Source: Gnetum montanum
Taxonomy: Eukaryota; Streptophyta; Gnetopsida; Gnetales; Gnetaceae
DNA: 64,000 nucleotides
Direction of reading: 5' to 3'
Assembly (NCBI GenBank): GCA_015680685.1
Contig: MNCI01024352.1
Span: 635,319-699,318 of the forward strand
Below the pieces are notes generated by a model, which worked only from the letters and a program-made list of their open reading frames with translations, was not told where the DNA came from and searched no databases. Shown here one piece after another: positions 60,581 to 64,000 of this stretch. Within the stretch, counting starts at the first letter, position 1. Each line of letters begins with the position of its first letter. Both the position numbers and the translations under genes were made by a program.

Positions 60581-62829
60581 CATGGTAAGGACTCTACATT
60601 ATACATTCAAATTTTTATTTTGGGGCTACAATGACTTACCATACAACAAGCCCTAAAATTCATGCTAGTCAACACCCAATAACTAAAATATTTTCTTAAA
60701 TTCCAAATAATCAACCACGAAAGAAACATCTCAGTTCGATAAAAAGCATGCTTCACCTCTTGCATCTCTCCCTTTCAATTTAGTCATGGGGGAGTGGGCC
60801 ATCTATCCTAAATCTTGAAGAGAACATAAGTTTCATTCTTTTTATTTAACAACATTCTTCATACATTTTACATTTTCTTTATAATTTTAACATTTTTCTT
60901 ATATTTTCACTTTAGCTTTGTTTTATGGTTTTGTCTATTTCTACTTGTAAGTTCTATCATATTTTTTGAAATAATTTGATTTTATTCCACTTTCTATTAA
61001 AAATTTCAAAAATTACTAAATGCCACTATTAAGATTAAGACCATTTGCATGGGTCATGTAGGTTTTTGAATTATGCTTTCTACTAGTGAGTTACTAGTTT
61101 TTCCATTGGTATTAAGTAGTGAGATTCATGACATTCACCATTCCATCTATCACATGTGAAGAGCTGTATGACAATGATATGATGATTCATCCACTAGAAA
61201 TGAAATGTAACATGTGATCTTATTACCTAATGAACTAGGAAAGAGCCAAATGGGAATGAAAAAGGGTGTGAATTCAAGGGGATTTTGATGAGTCTTCTTC
61301 TTGACTTCCATCTTGAGTTTTATGACTCATGGAATATGTCATCACTTCCATTGTTAATCATTAAAAAGAAGTATTTCTTTGCAAGGTGTGGTTCTCCTTT
61401 CAAATAAAATAAAATAAAATGAAAAAAATAACACAAAAATGGGAATTCAAAGCACATCCCTTACGTAATCTTATGAGCTACAAGCATTGGTTATCAGGCT
61501 AGAAAGACATGTTGCCCATGCCCAAAGGCATACCTCTAACTAAGGTCCAAATTTCTTTCTAACTACTTCCTTCTCATATTTTCTTCTTTTTGTAAAGTAA
61601 TGATTATTTCATGTGGTTATTGTCAACTCCTGATGGTAAAAGAGAAGTGATAAATTAATGTGGGACCACTAGAATGATATGGAGTTGTTTTAGGCTTAGG
61701 ATAGACTAGTATTAGGATTTTGTTAATTATGCATTTCACAATAGGATCTTTTGTGGTTATGCTTCAGAATCTCCTCTCTTGATCTCTCTCACCTATTCTA
61801 AGCATTTCATTTTCTCACCTTACTACCCAATACCATGGTCTTCTAGTGATTTTTGGTTTTTTGGATTACTTAATTTCAAATGAGCTTCCTCATGGGTATG
61901 GTATTTTACTTGAATAACCATCCTTCATTGAAAGTGCCTATGGACTCCTTGTGCTGGGAATATGGAAGGGCATTACTTAGGAATATGTCTACTTTGACAA
62001 GGATCCACTTACATAACTTTTGGTCCCTTTCAGTTTAAACCCCACAAGCATATGCTTAGGATTTGATTTCAATAATCATGATAGTTTTCACTATTCAATT
62101 TTATGCTAGTTTTTCTTAAGGAACATCTTCCATTGACTCATTCCACATGATCAAATTTCCCAAATTGATCAATGAGAACTTCAAAGAGTATTGTTGTCAT
62201 GTTTTCTTAGGTTTTTGGCTTCCATTTAGCTCTTACTTCAACTTCAAACTCATTCAAGAATTTCCAGAAATTAAATTTAAAAAAAATGTAGGAATAGCTG
62301 CATTGACACATCCCCATGAATAGTGTTAGATATGTTCACATAGTACAAAAATACTATATATATACATCGAACACTTAACTCATTTTTTTACATTTTACTT
62401 TAGATGCCAAGGGAGTTTTTGTAGTTTTTAGAGCCTAAAGACCTTCAAAAGCCATAACTTTCAAATCACTTACCTATTTTTACTTATTTTTTTGATCATG
62501 TAGCTACTAGAGATATGCTCTATGTCATGGGGGTAGTAAACACTAGGTTTTCATAGAAATTTTTTAAAATGTTTTCTAACTTCCCATGGAAAAGATTTTA
62601 AAATAGTATTAAAATTGATGATCATAAGAGTTAATATCAATAATCAACCTTTGCTAAGGCATGAATAAAATAATAATAAAATAATATCATATGGCTATAA
62701 TCACGAAGTAAAAACTTAACGCTACAAACTCAGCTCTTGAATAAAAAACTTAGCTGAATCAAATAATGAAAGTTATCCATGTTAAATATTATTATATCTA
62801 AACAACTAATCTAGGATTATGTTTGTGAT
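60581..62829. other. Post-integrase spacer of element F
   Basis: AT-rich, no coding sequence I can support. Includes an ataaaataaaataaaatga run near 61405. Athila-type elements often carry a long spacer here before an env-like frame. Confidence 0.5.
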
Positions 62830-63840
62830 CATAGATGATGCCAAAAAGAGGACTGCAAGTAGGAGAACCATTCCAACCAATAGAGAAATGACCATGGGGA
62901 GGAAGGAGGTAGCAAAAACAACCATAGTAGTCCTAAGAAAAACTTGCTAAGGGAACCCATGCTACTAGGCCCTTACATGAAGAGCTCAAGGTGGAATCTA
63001 TCTATTAGATTCCTACTATAGAAATTTGACAATCTAGGCAGGATGAGAGGTACCAACGCCATGACCTAACCTTGAGGTCACACTTACAGAGTTGAATTTT
63101 GTATCATTCTTGAAGCTAGCATTAGAAGAGGTTCAAACATAGTTGTAAGGGTATTCTCTATGGTTCATCCTTTCCACTAGTGGAAAATGGTACATGGGAG
63201 AGACATACCTCTTCCAGAATAACTAATAAGGAGATGTAACTATAAAGATCAAAGACATCATCATATCCTATTCGATTGAGGTAATAGTAGAGGCCCTGAT
63301 AATTCCAAACACTCGGGTGAAGATGATAGAGATATTAACATAGGTAAACCTTGAAGTAAAGAAAGAATGGATCCATTAATGCCATGGAGTGAATTGTAAG
63401 GAGTACGGTGTCCTAACCAAGGAAAAGAGATCCTACTTCAAGAGTGTGACCTATCAGCTTAATCCAACAGTGAGGCTAAGCAAGGTAACTACCATCTCCA
63501 CAAGGGCATGTGTGGCTCTAAGTAGAAAATTCCCATTCAAACTACTCGAACATAGCTTTCTTAAATAAAAAACTATTTCAAGAAAAACAAGAAGGGTAGG
63601 AAGACACCTCCCTTTCCATAGATAATCAGAAAACTTTGCAAAAGTGAAGAAATTTCCCACTATTATAATGATGTCACCTATCAAGCTCATGCTGCATCAT
63701 GGTAAGAGCTGATAAAATATAAGACTATTGCTAAGCTTGAAGAAGAGGAGCAACCATCATCACCACCATCTATAATGCCAAAGATAACACATGAAATGTT
63801 AGAAGCTACTAAGTACCGAAGAAAATTTAGAGAGTAGTAG
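62830..63840 (+). pseudogene. Possible env-like region of element F
   Basis: Coding-like sequence returns after the spacer. A basic start (DAKKRTASRRTIPTNREMTM, 62835) is followed, in other frames, by VTIKIKDIIISYSIEVIVEA (about 63236) and TRACVALSRKFPFKLLEHSF (63505). Position after integrase and the sequence style fit the env-like frame of Athila elements, but no transmembrane segment or conserved signature is clear, and the frames shift. Treat as a candidate only. Confidence 0.3.
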
Positions 63841-64000
63841 GTGTGACAATAGTAAGTCTCTAGAGGTGGTGAAGAACATTTTGTGTACCCTCCAATCATG
63901 ATCCATCTAAATAAGGTCTTAATGATCATCAATTAGCTAGATAGTGAGACTATGTTGTTGTTCTCATCATAGAGGAACTAGACACTTGTTCACTCTAATA

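Larger units (their letters stand above)
18354..64000 (+). mobile_element. Element F: Athila-like retrotransposon, host of B
   Basis: Outermost element of the right part. Its 5' LTR (18354-19247 and 52190-52208) is interrupted by B. Then follow a primer site (52210-52227), leader and N-terminal gag, a ~3 kb insertion, the rest of gag, protease region, RT-RNase H, integrase, a long spacer and a possible env-like region. The 3' LTR lies beyond the right edge. The integrase tail IGYSSYELLYRKLPKLP corresponds to the IGMSPYRLVYGKACHLP signature of Athila-group integrases, which supports the assignment. Confidence 0.75.

Noticed and set aside
1-64000. Host protein-coding or tRNA genes
   Set aside because: No frame outside the retrotransposons has a recognisable domain, and no cloverleaf-like sequence was noticed; the primer sites are tRNA-complementary only.

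Overview
This window looks like repeat-dense nuclear DNA of a seed plant with a large genome that removes insertions slowly. I see no intact host gene, no tRNA or rRNA, and nothing bacterial. Almost every base belongs to decayed Ty3/gypsy LTR retrotransposons of two kinds. Elements A, B and C are Tat-lineage: each has a ~1.6 kb LTR, a long gag-protease frame with a C-x2-H-x4-H-x4-C knuckle and, in B and C, a pol with two RNase H domains and a D,D35E integrase. Elements D, E, F and G are Athila-like: ~0.85-0.9 kb LTRs, a primer site close to TGGCACCGTTGTCGAGGA, and a gag that shares motifs between copies. The species cannot be named from this sequence.

Layout. 1-8132: element A on the minus strand (5' LTR 6540-8132, gag-protease 6290-2582, then an opposite-strand gene at 1-1881); its pol and 3' LTR lie off the left edge. 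8244-14110: Athila-like D, whose 5' LTR is split by E (about 8630-11934, an element that keeps only gag). 14110-16974: minus-strand G (protease and gag). 16975-18177: probable solo LTR. 18354 to the right edge: Athila-like F, whose 5' LTR is split by B (19248-52184, flanked by a perfect ATAGG duplication). B is itself split by C (28830-42334, flanked by cctgc/ccttc). F resumes at 52190 with leader, a ~3 kb foreign insertion, gag, protease region, RT, integrase and a possible env-like region.

Most notable feature. All three Tat-type elements carry, between protease and reverse transcriptase, a multi-exon gene on the strand opposite to gag-pol. The three copies align as protein and share splice donor positions. 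The B copy has an upstream TATATAAA and an exon that resembles a plant mobile domain. Short CCTAAAACTAGCA-type repeat clusters lie on both sides of this module in B. Antisense reading frames in known Tat elements (Grande, Retand) are, as I recall, downstream of pol, while Ogre has an intron between protease and RT; an antisense gene at that intron's position would combine the two. A second notable feature is a hairpin just before the 3' LTR of B and C: an 11-bp stem and 24-nt loop in both, with two compensated base pairs.

Reading frames are broken mainly by stops, many of which fit C-to-T decay of methylated cytosines (CAG to TAG, CGA to TGA). All elements here are relics. Splice sites, domain names and most ends were judged by eye and are graded accordingly.
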